Shown: piece by piece, positions 16,291-25,414 of the stretch
Position numbering within the stretch: position 1 is the stretch's first letter
How the letters are laid out: each line of letters starts with the position of its first letter
Assembly: GCF_013204795.1 (NCBI RefSeq)
Contig: NZ_JABMKW010000020.1
Location: forward strand, 1,302,001-1,366,000
Direction of reading: 5' to 3'
Length of the DNA: 64,000 nucleotides
From: Pedobacter panaciterrae
Lineage (GTDB): Bacteria > Bacteroidota > Bacteroidia > Sphingobacteriales > Sphingobacteriaceae
Translations under genes and position numbers: made by a program
The notes under the pieces: generated by a model
The model's database searches: none
The model's input: the letters and a program-made list of their open reading frames with translations, nothing else
What the model was told of the DNA's origin: nothing

Positions 16291-16356
16291 TGAACTTTTC
16301 GCGATAGTTTTTGAGCTTCAGGTGAAATAGTCCCCTACTAAATCAGGGTAAATTTG
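16291..16356 (+). promoter_or_regulatory. family-2 operator and promoter of the TetR-RND operon
   Basis: TGAACTT (16291) and TGAGCTT (16312) are 21 bp apart, CGATAGTTT starts at 16302, and the -7 box TAAATTTG starts at 16349. This is the third copy of the 66-base arrangement and begins 8 bases after the previous gene's stop. Confidence 0.75.
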
Positions 16357-16378
16357 CTTATCAATAACAAACAAGAAT

Positions 16379-16447
16379 ATGAAAACAAAAATGACCACAG
16401 CTACCCTCGCTGTTAGGCCCATAACCCGTTTAAGTCATGGGAAGTAA
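16379..16447 (+). CDS. 22-codon leader ORF overlapping the TetR start
   Basis: ATG AAA ACA opens a 22-codon frame (MKTKMTTATLAVR...LSHGK) that ends 11 bases inside the TetR gene. It lies between a family-2 promoter and the regulator, as does the nine-codon leader before the FrnE-like gene. A role in translational coupling is possible. Confidence 0.35.
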   Translation: MKTKMTTATLAVRPITRLSHGK

Positions 16448-17042
16448 AGAAAGGATACTTCGTCTGAAAGACGAGACCAGGGCAAACATTCTGAATGCTG
16501 CATTACACATTGCCCAGGTTGAGGGTTGGCAAGCGCTGAGCATGCGCAAAATTGCAGATCAGATTGAATATACAGCACCCATCATCTATGAATATTTCAC
16601 CAACAAAGAAGGCATTTTACTGGAGTTAACCAGAAGAGGTTACCAGATTTTGACCAGGGAGATACAGCAGGCACGTGACCGCTACCAAAAGGCAGAAGAG
16701 AAAATGGAGGCCATGTGGGTTGCTTACTGGAACTTCGCTTTTTCGCACCAGGAATTTTACCGGCTCATGTACGGGGTAGACATGGTTAGCTGCAGCGATA
16801 ACAGCCAGTTGCCAGAAATTGACAACCTCTATGCGACACTGTCCGGGGTCATCGAATCCCTGTTCCAAAAAAAACCGGTTACCGAGGACAACATATGCTT
16901 AAAATACCACACCTATTGGTCGGTAATTCACGGACTGGTTTCCATCAACCTGGTTCACCTGAATGGAAGAACAACCGACCAGTTAAATCAACAGATTCTA
17001 AAAGACGCCATCAAGGGCATCACCTTATCGATCAACAGTTGA
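16437..17042 (+). CDS. TetR/AcrR-family regulator of efflux operon
   Basis: A 201-aa regulator with the TetR N-terminal helix-turn-helix (ILNAALHIAQVEGWQALSMRKIADQIEYTAPIIYEYFTN spans residues about 16-54) and an all-helical C-terminal ligand domain. TetR proteins usually repress the neighbouring efflux genes until a drug or metabolite binds. Here the gene is first in line before the RND membrane-fusion protein (80-base gap), on the same strand and behind a family-2 operator, so the operon may answer to both an AraC-type activator and this repressor (inference). Confidence 0.9.
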   Translation: MGSKERILRLKDETRANILNAALHIAQVEGWQALSMRKIADQIEYTAPIIYEYFTNKEGILLELTRRGYQILTREIQQARDRYQKAEEKMEAMWVAYWNFAFSHQEFYRLMYGVDMVSCSDNSQLPEIDNLYATLSGVIESLFQKKPVTEDNICLKYHTYWSVIHGLVSINLVHLNGRTTDQLNQQILKDAIKGITLSINS

Positions 17043-17122
17043 TTTTTTTTACCCCATGATTTAACGCTGTTAAAAATTATCACACGTAATTCCCTTAAAT
17101 AAACATTAAAACAAACATTATT

Positions 17123-18319
17123 ATGAATACTATCCATTATTTTTTTGATTCACTTAACGCCGTAAAACGGCTTAATCAGTCCAGACACCTGCTGTTAGCT
17201 GTCATAATTGCCATCAGTATAGTCGGCTGTAACGCTTCAGCTGATCAATCCGCAGCTGTACCTCCGCCGGCGTTACCTGTGACTACAGTTAATGAGAGTT
17301 CAGAAACTACTTTCGCTGAATATCCTGCTGCGATACAGGGAACTGTTGACATCGACGTGCGTCCGCAGGTGAGCGGATACATTCAAAGCGTACTGGTGAA
17401 TGAAGGCGCACATGTATCTGCCGGGCAAACCCTGTTTCTAATCAATGCCCAGCCCTACAAAGAGGCTTTAAACAACGCCAAAGCAACCCTTCAAGCTGCC
17501 GAAGCTGCAATTTTAAACGCGCAACTGGAGGTTGAAAAACTTACTCCGCTGGTTGAAAACAAAGTTGTTTCAGAATTCCAGCTTAAATCGGCAAAAGCCG
17601 CCCATCAGATCGCAAAAGCGAATGCCGAGCAGGCCAAAGCCAGTGTCGCCTCAGCCCAGATTAATTTAGGTTATACCAATGTCAAGGCGACAGTGAGCGG
17701 CTACATCGGTCTGATCCCTAAAAAACAGGGGAGTCTGGTTTCACCTGCCGATCCGACGCCCCTAACCCAATTGTCAGACATCGATCAGGTGCATGTTTAT
17801 TTTGCCCTGGCGGAAAATGATTTCAATCGCTTCAACGAAAACTATCCGGGGAAAACCCCCGCTGAGAGAATTAAACAACTTCCACCCGTAGAATTGCTGT
17901 TGTCCGATAATTCCGTATATCCAATTAAAGGAAAGATCGATATGATCAGCGGTCAGTTTGATAAAGGTACCGGCGCGATCACATTAAGGGCTACTTTTCC
18001 TAATTCAAGCGGGAATCTGCGCTCAGGAAATACCGGTAAGCTTCGCTTAGGTCTGACCCATGACAAAACGATTCTAGTTCCGCAGTCAGCAACACTAGAG
18101 ATGCAAGACAAGGTCTTTGTATTTGCCTTGGTTAAAGGGAATAAAGTTGCCAAAACACCGATTTCGGTGATCGGGAAAACCGGAACAAATTACCTGATCA
18201 ATGAGGGTTTGAAACCTGGTGACCAGATTGTGCTGAGCGGCCTGGACCGCTTGCAGGAAGGACAAGAGATCCAGCCTCAAAAAGCAACCGGCATGGCTGC
18301 CCAATTAATTAACAAATAA
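17123..18319 (+). CDS. RND efflux periplasmic adaptor (membrane-fusion lipoprotein)
   Basis: A 398-aa periplasmic adaptor of the AcrA/MexA type. The hydrophobic segment ends in a lipobox (SIVGC near residue 35), so it is probably an inner-membrane-anchored lipoprotein. A split lipoyl domain (VSGYIQSVLVNEGAHVSAG), an alpha-helical hairpin (residues about 110-190) and beta-barrel and membrane-proximal domains follow in the usual order. It joins the pump encoded next (11-base gap) to the outer-membrane channel. Confidence 0.93.
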   Translation: MNTIHYFFDSLNAVKRLNQSRHLLLAVIIAISIVGCNASADQSAAVPPPALPVTTVNESSETTFAEYPAAIQGTVDIDVRPQVSGYIQSVLVNEGAHVSAGQTLFLINAQPYKEALNNAKATLQAAEAAILNAQLEVEKLTPLVENKVVSEFQLKSAKAAHQIAKANAEQAKASVASAQINLGYTNVKATVSGYIGLIPKKQGSLVSPADPTPLTQLSDIDQVHVYFALAENDFNRFNENYPGKTPAERIKQLPPVELLLSDNSVYPIKGKIDMISGQFDKGTGAITLRATFPNSSGNLRSGNTGKLRLGLTHDKTILVPQSATLEMQDKVFVFALVKGNKVAKTPISVIGKTGTNYLINEGLKPGDQIVLSGLDRLQEGQEIQPQKATGMAAQLINK

Positions 18320-18330
18320 ACTATACAACC

Positions 18331-21300
18331 ATGTTCAAAATATTTATACAAAGGCCAGTCCTTGCCACCGTTATCTCCATTATACTGGTGATACTCGGAG
18401 TTATCAGCCTGATTAAGCTGCCCATACAGCAGTTCCCTGACATTGCGCCTCCCTCAGTAGTAGTCAGCGCGCTGTATCCGGGAGCAAATGCCGAAACCGT
18501 ATTGCGCTCGGTAGCGCCATCACTGGAAGAATCAATCAACGGCGTTGAAGACATGACCTACATGAATTCTACTGCCAGCAACGACGGTACCATATCAATC
18601 GCGGTTTATTTTAAACTGGGTACAGACCCGGACCAAGCAGCGATCAACGTTCAGAACCGCGTGTCACAGGCCTTGAGTCATCTGCCTGCCGAAGTGGTTC
18701 AGCAAGGGATCACCACCTCCAAACAACATGTTACTTTTATGATGGGTATCGGTTTGTATACCGAAGATGAATCCAGGTATGACCAGACTTTTGTTGGCAA
18801 CTATGCCGAGATCAACATTCTCCCTGAACTAAAACGTATTCCAGGCGTAGGTTTGGCCAGTATATATGGCGGATCGAAAGATTATTCTATGCGGGTTTGG
18901 TTAAATCCATCACAGATGTCTGCCCACCAGGTAACCCCTAATGAAGTAACCCAGGCCATCCAGGATAAAAGTCTGGAAGCAGCGCCGGGTAAATTCGGCC
19001 AGCACAGTAAAGAAGTCTTTGAATATGTGATCAAATACAAAGGCAAACTGACCAAGCCGGAAGAATATGAAAATATCGCGATCAGGTCCAATGCAGACGG
19101 TTCAGTACTGCGCTTAAAAGATGTTGCAAGAGTAGAACTGGGCACCTTTTCTTACAACAGTATCACTCGTTTAAGCGGCAAAAAGGGCGTCGTTCTGGGT
19201 ATTCTTCAGTTATCAGGTGCAAACGCCAATGAAACACAGATTGCCGTAAGAAAAGCAATGGAAAAGGCCTCTAAAAGTTTTCCGGCAGGGATAAAACACC
19301 AGATCTTTTTTAGCACTAAAATCGCTTTGGATGAATCCATTGCCCAGGTACAGGATACGCTGATCGAAGCCTTTATTTTAGTATTTGTTGTCGTATTTCT
19401 TTTCCTGCAGGATTTCCGCTCGACCTTGATCCCGGCTATTGCCGTTCCAGTAGCCATATTAGGCACTTTCTTCTTCATGCACATATTTGGGTTCTCTATC
19501 AATTTATTGACCCTGTTTGCCCTGATCCTGGCCATTGGTATTGTGGTGGATGATGCAATCGTGGTCGTCGAGGCGGTCCATGCCAAGATGGAGCACAAGG
19601 GCCTGGGACCTAAGGAGGCTACCCATGAGGCCATGCATGAAATTTCCGGAGCGATCATCTCCATCACTTTAGTCATGGCAGCAGTGTTCGTGCCAGTAGG
19701 TTCAATGGAAGGTTCTACAGGATTGTTCTATCGGCAGTTTGCCTTTACGATGGCCATAGCTATCGTCATCTCAGCTGTAAATGCTTTGACCTTAAGTCCG
19801 GCACTGGCCGCTTTGTTCCTGAAAGATGTCCATGGTACGCATCAAAATGAAGAAGGCGTTACGGTTAAAAGAGGGTTTAAAGAGAAGTTTTTCATCGGCT
19901 TTAACAGCAGTTTTAATGCGATCACCAATCGTTATGTGGGCGGTTTAAGGTTCCTGATTAATCATAAATGGCTCAGTATGGCCGGTTTAGCCCTGGTGAC
20001 CGTGGCTACGGTAGTGATGATAAAGTTTACCCCCTCCGCCTTTATACCCACAGAAGATCAGGGATTTATCGCCATTGCGTTAAACACCCCCTCGGGAACA
20101 ACCCTTGACGGCACCCAAAAAGTAATGAAGCAGGCAGAAACTTCCTTAAAGAAATTAGACGCTGTACGCTTTGTAACCGCCATTTCTGGTTTTGATGTGC
20201 TCACCAACTCGATGAGTCCGTCTAAAGGAATCATCTACATTTTATTAAAACCGAGCAAAGAGCGGGGTGAGGTGAAAAATCTTGATGCCATTATGGACCA
20301 GGCAAGAGGTAAAATGAGTGAAATTACCGGGGCAGGTGCGTTTGTTTTCAGTTTCCCAACAGTTCCCGGATTCAGTAGCGTGGAAGCTTTGGATCTTGTG
20401 CTGCAGGATAAAACAGGTGGCAAACTGGATAAGTTCAGTGGCATTTCCCAGCAATTTATTGCCGAATTGATGAAACGCCCCGAAATTGGTGTAGCCTTTA
20501 CCAGCTTTAAAGCGGATTACCCGCAATTGCAAATGGAAATTAATGACGATAAAGCTGGTCAGTTGGGTGTCAACGTGAAAGACATCCTGGAAACCATGCA
20601 GGCATATTTCGGCAGTGCCCAGGCATCAGATTTTAACCGCTTTGGTAAATATTACAGGGTGATGGTACAGGCGGATATTACTGACCGTGCGGACCCATCC
20701 GCTATAGACCGTGTTTTCGTTAAAAACAAAGCCGGAGATATGGTGCCGATGAACACGCTTGTAAAACTAAGCCGGGTATATGGCTCGGAGACTGTATCAA
20801 GATATAACATGTTTAACTCGATCTCAGTCAATGCGATTCCAAAGCCTGGTTTCAGTTCAGGTGCGGCCATCAAAGCGGTGGAGGAAGTGGCTGCTCAGCA
20901 GCTGCCAGAGGGATACACCTATGAATTTTCCGGTCAGACGCGAGAAGAGATTGCATCCGGAGGGCAGTCCACCTTGGTCTTTATCCTGTGCCTGGTGTTC
21001 GTTTATTTCCTGCTGGCAGCACAGTACGAAAGCTATATCCTTCCGCTGGCGGTAATCTTATCTCTGCCTGCCGGGATATTCGGTGTCTTTGTCGCTATTG
21101 GGTTGACTGGGATCTCCAACAGTATCTATGTACAGGTAGCGCTGATTATGCTGGTCGGTTTGCTCGCTAAGAATGCGATCCTTATCGTCGAATTCGCGGT
21201 GCAGCGAAGAAAGGCCGGTCTGTCCCTATTCGACGCGGCCATAGAGGCAGCGAAGCTAAGGCTCCGCCCGATCATCATGACCTCACTGGCTTTTGTAGCT

Positions 21301-21537
21301 GGTTTATTCCCGATGAGCATTGCCACAGGTCCATCTGCTCAGGGTAACCATTCGATCAGCGTCGGGGCTGCAGGAGGCATGGTATCCGGTGTGTTATTAG
21401 GACTGTTCATTATCCCGGTCCTGTTCGTCATCTTCCAGCACCTGCAGGAGAAAGTTAGCGGTAAACCAGTTCAAAAACATCCGGATAAAGCTGACAACGA
21501 GCATGCCATCAAACAATTAGAACCGGAATTATTATAA
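18331..21537 (+). CDS. RND multidrug efflux transporter, HAE1 family
   Basis: A 1068-aa inner-membrane proton-driven pump of the AcrB type, full length. It begins MFKIFIQRPVLATVISII (first membrane helix), has two large periplasmic loops, and in the first transmembrane block carries GIVVDDAIVVVEAVHAKME with the paired Asp residues of the proton relay. The second block ends with LIVEFAVQRRKAG and LRPIIMTSLAFVAGLFP. Substrates cannot be read from sequence. The linked ene-reductases and quinone reductases hint at hydrophobic electrophiles (inference). Confidence 0.95.
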   Translation: MFKIFIQRPVLATVISIILVILGVISLIKLPIQQFPDIAPPSVVVSALYPGANAETVLRSVAPSLEESINGVEDMTYMNSTASNDGTISIAVYFKLGTDPDQAAINVQNRVSQALSHLPAEVVQQGITTSKQHVTFMMGIGLYTEDESRYDQTFVGNYAEINILPELKRIPGVGLASIYGGSKDYSMRVWLNPSQMSAHQVTPNEVTQAIQDKSLEAAPGKFGQHSKEVFEYVIKYKGKLTKPEEYENIAIRSNADGSVLRLKDVARVELGTFSYNSITRLSGKKGVVLGILQLSGANANETQIAVRKAMEKASKSFPAGIKHQIFFSTKIALDESIAQVQDTLIEAFILVFVVVFLFLQDFRSTLIPAIAVPVAILGTFFFMHIFGFSINLLTLFALILAIGIVVDDAIVVVEAVHAKMEHKGLGPKEATHEAMHEISGAIISITLVMAAVFVPVGSMEGSTGLFYRQFAFTMAIAIVISAVNALTLSPALAALFLKDVHGTHQNEEGVTVKRGFKEKFFIGFNSSFNAITNRYVGGLRFLINHKWLSMAGLALVTVATVVMIKFTPSAFIPTEDQGFIAIALNTPSGTTLDGTQKVMKQAETSLKKLDAVRFVTAISGFDVLTNSMSPSKGIIYILLKPSKERGEVKNLDAIMDQARGKMSEITGAGAFVFSFPTVPGFSSVEALDLVLQDKTGGKLDKFSGISQQFIAELMKRPEIGVAFTSFKADYPQLQMEINDDKAGQLGVNVKDILETMQAYFGSAQASDFNRFGKYYRVMVQADITDRADPSAIDRVFVKNKAGDMVPMNTLVKLSRVYGSETVSRYNMFNSISVNAIPKPGFSSGAAIKAVEEVAAQQLPEGYTYEFSGQTREEIASGGQSTLVFILCLVFVYFLLAAQYESYILPLAVILSLPAGIFGVFVAIGLTGISNSIYVQVALIMLVGLLAKNAILIVEFAVQRRKAGLSLFDAAIEAAKLRLRPIIMTSLAFVAGLFPMSIATGPSAQGNHSISVGAAGGMVSGVLLGLFIIPVLFVIFQHLQEKVSGKPVQKHPDKADNEHAIKQLEPELL

Positions 21538-21684
21538 TATCCTGCCATACTCTTGCCTTCTCCGGATTCGGAGGGGCATGGGTAGGCAAACATCGAAGAG
21601 GAACAAATGAAACCATCACGATTTTAATTATCGGAGTGAGATAGATAGTCTGATAGTTTCATCACAAAAAAAAACTACAAACAG

Positions 21685-23091
21685 ATGAAAACGATATTAA
21701 GCGCAGTAACCTTATTAATGATCATAAGTGCCTGCAACGTTTCCAGGAAAATGGAAACACCAAAACCAGCGTTGCCTGTTGCCTTCAGAAATGCAGCAAC
21801 TACAACCGATACCAGCAGCATTGCTGAGGTGCAGTGGAAAGACTTTTTTAATGATGCGATCCTGCAAAAACTGATTGATAGTGCGATCAGAAACAATTAT
21901 GATATGCAGATCGCATTAAAAAACATGGAATCCTCGAAACTTCAGTTTAAGCAAATCAAATTTAATCATACACCCCAGGTCAGTTTAAATGTTTCTGCCA
22001 ATACCAACCGTCCCTCAGACAACAGCTTGAATGGTTTTACTTTGAGCCAGTTTTTAGGCACTAACCACATCGAAGACTATAACGCTAATCTTTCCCTGTC
22101 ATGGGAGGCAGATATCTGGGGCAAAATCCGCAATCAAAGCAAAGCCGCCCTGGCACAATACCTGCAAACAGCCGAAGCCCGGAAGGCGATCCAGACCAAT
22201 ATTGTGTCATCTGTTTCGCAAGGATACTACAACTTATTAATGCTTGATGAGCAGCTGGATGTTGCCCGGCGCAACCTCAGACTGAATGACAGTACACTAC
22301 AAATTATCAAGTTGCAGATGCAAGCAGGACAAGTTAGTTCTCTGGCTGTTCAGCAGGCAGAAGCGCAGCAGCTGGCAGCTGAACAGCTGATTCCGGAATT
22401 TGAGCAGAACATCACGGTACAGGAAAATGCCTTGCGCGTTATCAGCGGAGCGTTGCCTACTCGTATTGAGCGCAATACGCGTTTGAAGCAGCTTAACCCT
22501 GCAGAACGCATTCCTACTGGTTTGCCATCGGAAGTGATAAGCCGCAGACCCGATGTACACCATGCCGAGTTAGCACTTAATGTGGCGAATGCGAACGTAG
22601 GTTTCAATAAAGCCAGCATGTATCCGGTACTCAATATAACAGCCGCGGCCGGGGTAAACACTTTGAAAGCCAGTAACTGGTTCAATATACCGGCATCTCT
22701 GTTCGGCACAGTGGCTGGAAGTGTTTTACAACCTGTTTTAAATCGCAAAAAACTAAAAACTCAGTATGAAGTATCAAAAATTGAGCGTGAAAAAGTGGTG
22801 CTGCAATTCCGGCAGTCTGTGCTCAATGCTGTAGGTGAAGTCTCCGATGCGCTGGTAAAAATCGAGAAACTGAAATCACGGCAGGAGATTGCTGCAAATC
22901 GCGTACGCACTTTACAACAAACCACAGGCAATGCCAGTTTATTGTTTAAAAATGGAATAGCCAACTACCTGGAAGTAATCACCGCCCAAAGTAATGTATT
23001 ACAAAGCGAGCTGGAACTGGCCTCCATAAAGCGTCAGCAGCTAAGCGCTGTAGCAGAACTTTACCGCTCGCTTGGTGGCGGCTGGAAATGA
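21685..23091 (+). CDS. outer-membrane efflux channel lipoprotein (TolC/OprM type)
   Basis: A 468-aa outer-membrane factor. A lipobox (MIISAC, Cys near residue 17) follows a short signal segment. Two repeated helical-barrel halves follow, with the family motifs SWEADIWGKIRNQ and RRPDVHHAELALNVANANVGFNKA. It completes the tripartite pump with the adaptor and RND transporter upstream. The 147-base gap before it contains no recognisable terminator, so the four genes 16437-23091 are probably one operon. Confidence 0.93.
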   Translation: MKTILSAVTLLMIISACNVSRKMETPKPALPVAFRNAATTTDTSSIAEVQWKDFFNDAILQKLIDSAIRNNYDMQIALKNMESSKLQFKQIKFNHTPQVSLNVSANTNRPSDNSLNGFTLSQFLGTNHIEDYNANLSLSWEADIWGKIRNQSKAALAQYLQTAEARKAIQTNIVSSVSQGYYNLLMLDEQLDVARRNLRLNDSTLQIIKLQMQAGQVSSLAVQQAEAQQLAAEQLIPEFEQNITVQENALRVISGALPTRIERNTRLKQLNPAERIPTGLPSEVISRRPDVHHAELALNVANANVGFNKASMYPVLNITAAAGVNTLKASNWFNIPASLFGTVAGSVLQPVLNRKKLKTQYEVSKIEREKVVLQFRQSVLNAVGEVSDALVKIEKLKSRQEIAANRVRTLQQTTGNASLLFKNGIANYLEVITAQSNVLQSELELASIKRQQLSAVAELYRSLGGGWK

Positions 23092-23149
23092 TCATGTCCG
23101 CTAGGATCTAAATACGCATCCAAACTTTTGTACACAATTTCACTATAAA

Positions 23150-23719
23150 ATGAAAACATTAATCATCGTTATCCATCCTGATATTCAAAATTCCGTAATC
23201 AATAAAAGATGGGTCAAAGAATTAGAAAAATTCCCAGAACAGTTTCATGTGCACCAGTTACATGAGATCTATCCTACCCAGCAATTTGATATAGCTGCGG
23301 AACAAAAACTGATCGAGGAGCATGATCGCATTATCCTGCAATTCCCCTACTACTGGTTCAATTGCCCGGCATTGTTAAAAAAATGGATGGACGAAGTTTT
23401 TACCCATGGCTGGGCCTATGGCAGTCAAAGTGGCCATAAATTAAGAGATAAAAAGTTTGCTTTGGCAATAACATTAGGCCTGAAGGAAGAGGAAGTACAG
23501 CCCGGCGCAACTTATAAATATTCGCTGGAAGAAATGACGCGACCTTTCGAATTAACATTTGAATATCTAAAAGCTGATTACAGGCCCCTTTTTGCATACT
23601 ATGGAATGACTTATAACCCGTCGGAAGAATGGGTTGAAAAAAGCGTTCCGCTGTACCTGGATTTTCTGTATCAATATCAAGATAACAATCCAGCGCAATC
23701 ACTAGAATCAGTCAAGTAA
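23150..23719 (+). CDS. flavodoxin-fold NAD(P)H:quinone oxidoreductase (tandem copy 1)
   Basis: A 189-aa flavodoxin-like protein of the KefF/MdaB group: KTLIIVIHPDIQNSVINKRW at the N-terminus (FMN phosphate loop), IILQFPYYWFNCPALLKKWMDEVF as the flavin-binding and dimer motif, and THGWAYG. Such enzymes reduce quinones by two electrons, avoiding semiquinone radicals. It starts 58 bases after the efflux channel and is followed 55 bases on by a close paralogue. Confidence 0.9.
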   Translation: MKTLIIVIHPDIQNSVINKRWVKELEKFPEQFHVHQLHEIYPTQQFDIAAEQKLIEEHDRIILQFPYYWFNCPALLKKWMDEVFTHGWAYGSQSGHKLRDKKFALAITLGLKEEEVQPGATYKYSLEEMTRPFELTFEYLKADYRPLFAYYGMTYNPSEEWVEKSVPLYLDFLYQYQDNNPAQSLESVK

Positions 23720-23774
23720 ATCAAACAGACAAATTTTCTGCCGAACCAAATTTGCGGCACAATAGAATATATAA

Positions 23775-24350
23775 ATGAAAACATTAATTATCGTCATCCA
23801 TCCTGATATTAGAAATTCAAAAATAAATAAAAGATGGATTCAAGAATTGGAAAAATTCCCGGAAAAGTATCACATACACCAACTACACGAGGTTTATCCT
23901 GACCAGAAATTTGATATTGAAGGTGAACAAAAACTGATCGAAGAACATGACCGAATTATATTTCAGTTTCCTTTCTACTGGTATCATGGCCCCGCATTAT
24001 TAAAGAGATGGATGGACGAGGTGCTTAACTATGGCTGGGCATACGGTAATACAAGCGGCTATAAATTAAACGGAAAAAAAATAGCAATCGCAATTTCATT
24101 AGGACTTAAAGAAGATGAAGTACGGAAAGGAGGTCCTTATAAATATTCTCTTGAAGAAATGACCCGTCCATTCGAACTGACATTTGGTTACGTTAAAGCC
24201 GATTACAGACCCCTTTTTGCCTATTACGGAATGGCCTACAACCCTTCGGAAGATTGGATAGAAAAAAGCGTTCCATTATACATTGATTTTTTGAATCAGC
24301 TACATGAAGCTGAAGATGGCGCCGAGGCGGCTTTATTAACAGGAAAATAA
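23775..24350 (+). CDS. flavodoxin-fold NAD(P)H:quinone oxidoreductase (tandem copy 2)
   Basis: A 191-aa paralogue of the previous gene, with the same motifs (KTLIIVIHPDIRNSKINKRW, FQFPFYWYHGPALLKRWMDE, NYGWAYG). The copies agree at most positions, and the C-terminal tails differ. The codon use here is more AT-rich than in copy 1, consistent with an old duplication. It ends the plus-strand efflux and reduction block, marked by a strong terminator. Confidence 0.9.
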   Translation: MKTLIIVIHPDIRNSKINKRWIQELEKFPEKYHIHQLHEVYPDQKFDIEGEQKLIEEHDRIIFQFPFYWYHGPALLKRWMDEVLNYGWAYGNTSGYKLNGKKIAIAISLGLKEDEVRKGGPYKYSLEEMTRPFELTFGYVKADYRPLFAYYGMAYNPSEDWIEKSVPLYIDFLNQLHEAEDGAEAALLTGK

Positions 24351-24391
24351 GCCTATTATCTTACGATTGAACGTAAGTCGCTTGAGGGTTT

Positions 24392-24422
24392 AAAATGGTC
24401 ACTATTTCAAAGTGACCATTTT
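24392..24422 (+). terminator. intrinsic terminator of the quinone reductase pair
   Basis: AAAATGGTCACT pairs perfectly with AGTGACCATTTT around a 7-base loop, 42 bases past the stop of the second quinone reductase gene. Confidence 0.85.
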
Positions 24423-24512
24423 AGCTATTATCTACATTACAAGAGCGATGTTTTTGACTACGATTGTATGTACATACCAATACTAGTTCTGGAATGCAGT
24501 TTCAAAAGGTTA

Positions 24513-24543
24513 ATAACAAAGCGCCCTTCCTAACGGCGCTTTG
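24513..24543 (-). terminator. terminator of the minus-strand unknown gene pair
   Basis: AAAGCGCC pairs with GGCGCTTT around a 9-base loop and is followed on the minus strand by TGTTATT. It lies just past the stop at 24546. Confidence 0.7.
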
Positions 24544-24545
24544 GA

Positions 24546-24794
24546 TCATTTTGCGGCATTGTGTTTCGCTTCAACTAAAGGCTTATAGATGACCTCATAC
24601 AAACGATCGTACAAATCCAGCAGGTGATTCCTGCTGGATCTATCTTTCATGATTACCGAAGCTGTTTTAAGCGCGCTAATCAGACTCCTTGCATGTTGCC
24701 TGACAAGGGACGTGGCATCCAGATCCGTACCAAGGCCTGCGCGGTAGGAAGAGATCAAGTTAAGCACATAGGCCCTTTGAAAGTGGCTTTTCAT
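24546..24794 (-). CDS. small helical protein of unknown function
   Basis: An 82-aa basic protein that looks wholly alpha-helical (AYVLNLISSYRAGLG, SRNHLLDLYDRLYEVIY). Its ATG overlaps the stop of the preceding gene, so the pair is translationally coupled. I do not recognise it. Because the upstream gene carries a frameshift, this gene may be silent or expressed only by re-initiation. Confidence 0.5.
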   Translation of the reverse strand: MKSHFQRAYVLNLISSYRAGLGTDLDATSLVRQHARSLISALKTASVIMKDRSSRNHLLDLYDRLYEVIYKPLVEAKHNAAK

Positions 24795-25353
24795 CCCGGT
24801 CGGATTTTTTTAAAGCCCATTGACTTCAGTTCCTCAGACCGCATCAGCCGGGCTATTCCCTCTATCGACCCTATGTCCACGCAAAAATCTGTCAGGGAAG
24901 GATAATCGATCCAGAATCTGTATTCTTTCTGATGGGCAAACCATATGTCTTTCATAAATTGAGATTTCTTACCGTCATATTTCGAAAAATTGGTATATGT
25001 GACACACCTCCCCTCAAAATCAAGGCTTTTGGATTTCAGCGCATTTTCCAGGCAGTTTGTAAATTCCTGCGCGCCAATAATGACCAGCACCCATTCTTTT
25101 ATCAGATCAATGTCTCCGCCGGCAGGAACATTTAATTCCTGACCTTCGATGTTGTGAAAATAGAGACAAAAAAGGTTTCCGCAGATTTGGCTGGGGGTAT
25201 ATGCTTTGGTTTGCTGACAGGGGCCGTTTTAAAGCGGTTTGAAGACATCTCCCTCTTGTATTCGATTCGCCCCGCCGAGTTACGAATGTCAAAAACCATT
25301 TCATACTTGTCCCCAATGAAATTTTCATCCTTCAGGTTGGCAAAATAGTGCAT
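24791..25353 (-). pseudogene. unknown gene split by a one-base frameshift
   Basis: Two frames join into one protein of about 187 aa. The first (25353 to about 25172) reads MHYFANLKDENFIGDKYEMV to PPAKSAETFF. The second continues as YFHNIEGQELNVPAGGDIDL and runs to FKKIRPG at 24791. The junction is a run of six T on the minus strand near 25172; a seventh T would restore the frame. The second part holds an aromatic motif (DIWFAHQKEYRFWIDYP). The family is not recognised. Either the gene is newly inactivated or the run was miscounted in sequencing. Confidence 0.55.
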
Positions 25354-25414
25354 CGGCCTGCAAAATACGTTTAGTTTGGTACGGCTGCATTAAGGTTCAT
25401 GGTAACTTTGAAGC

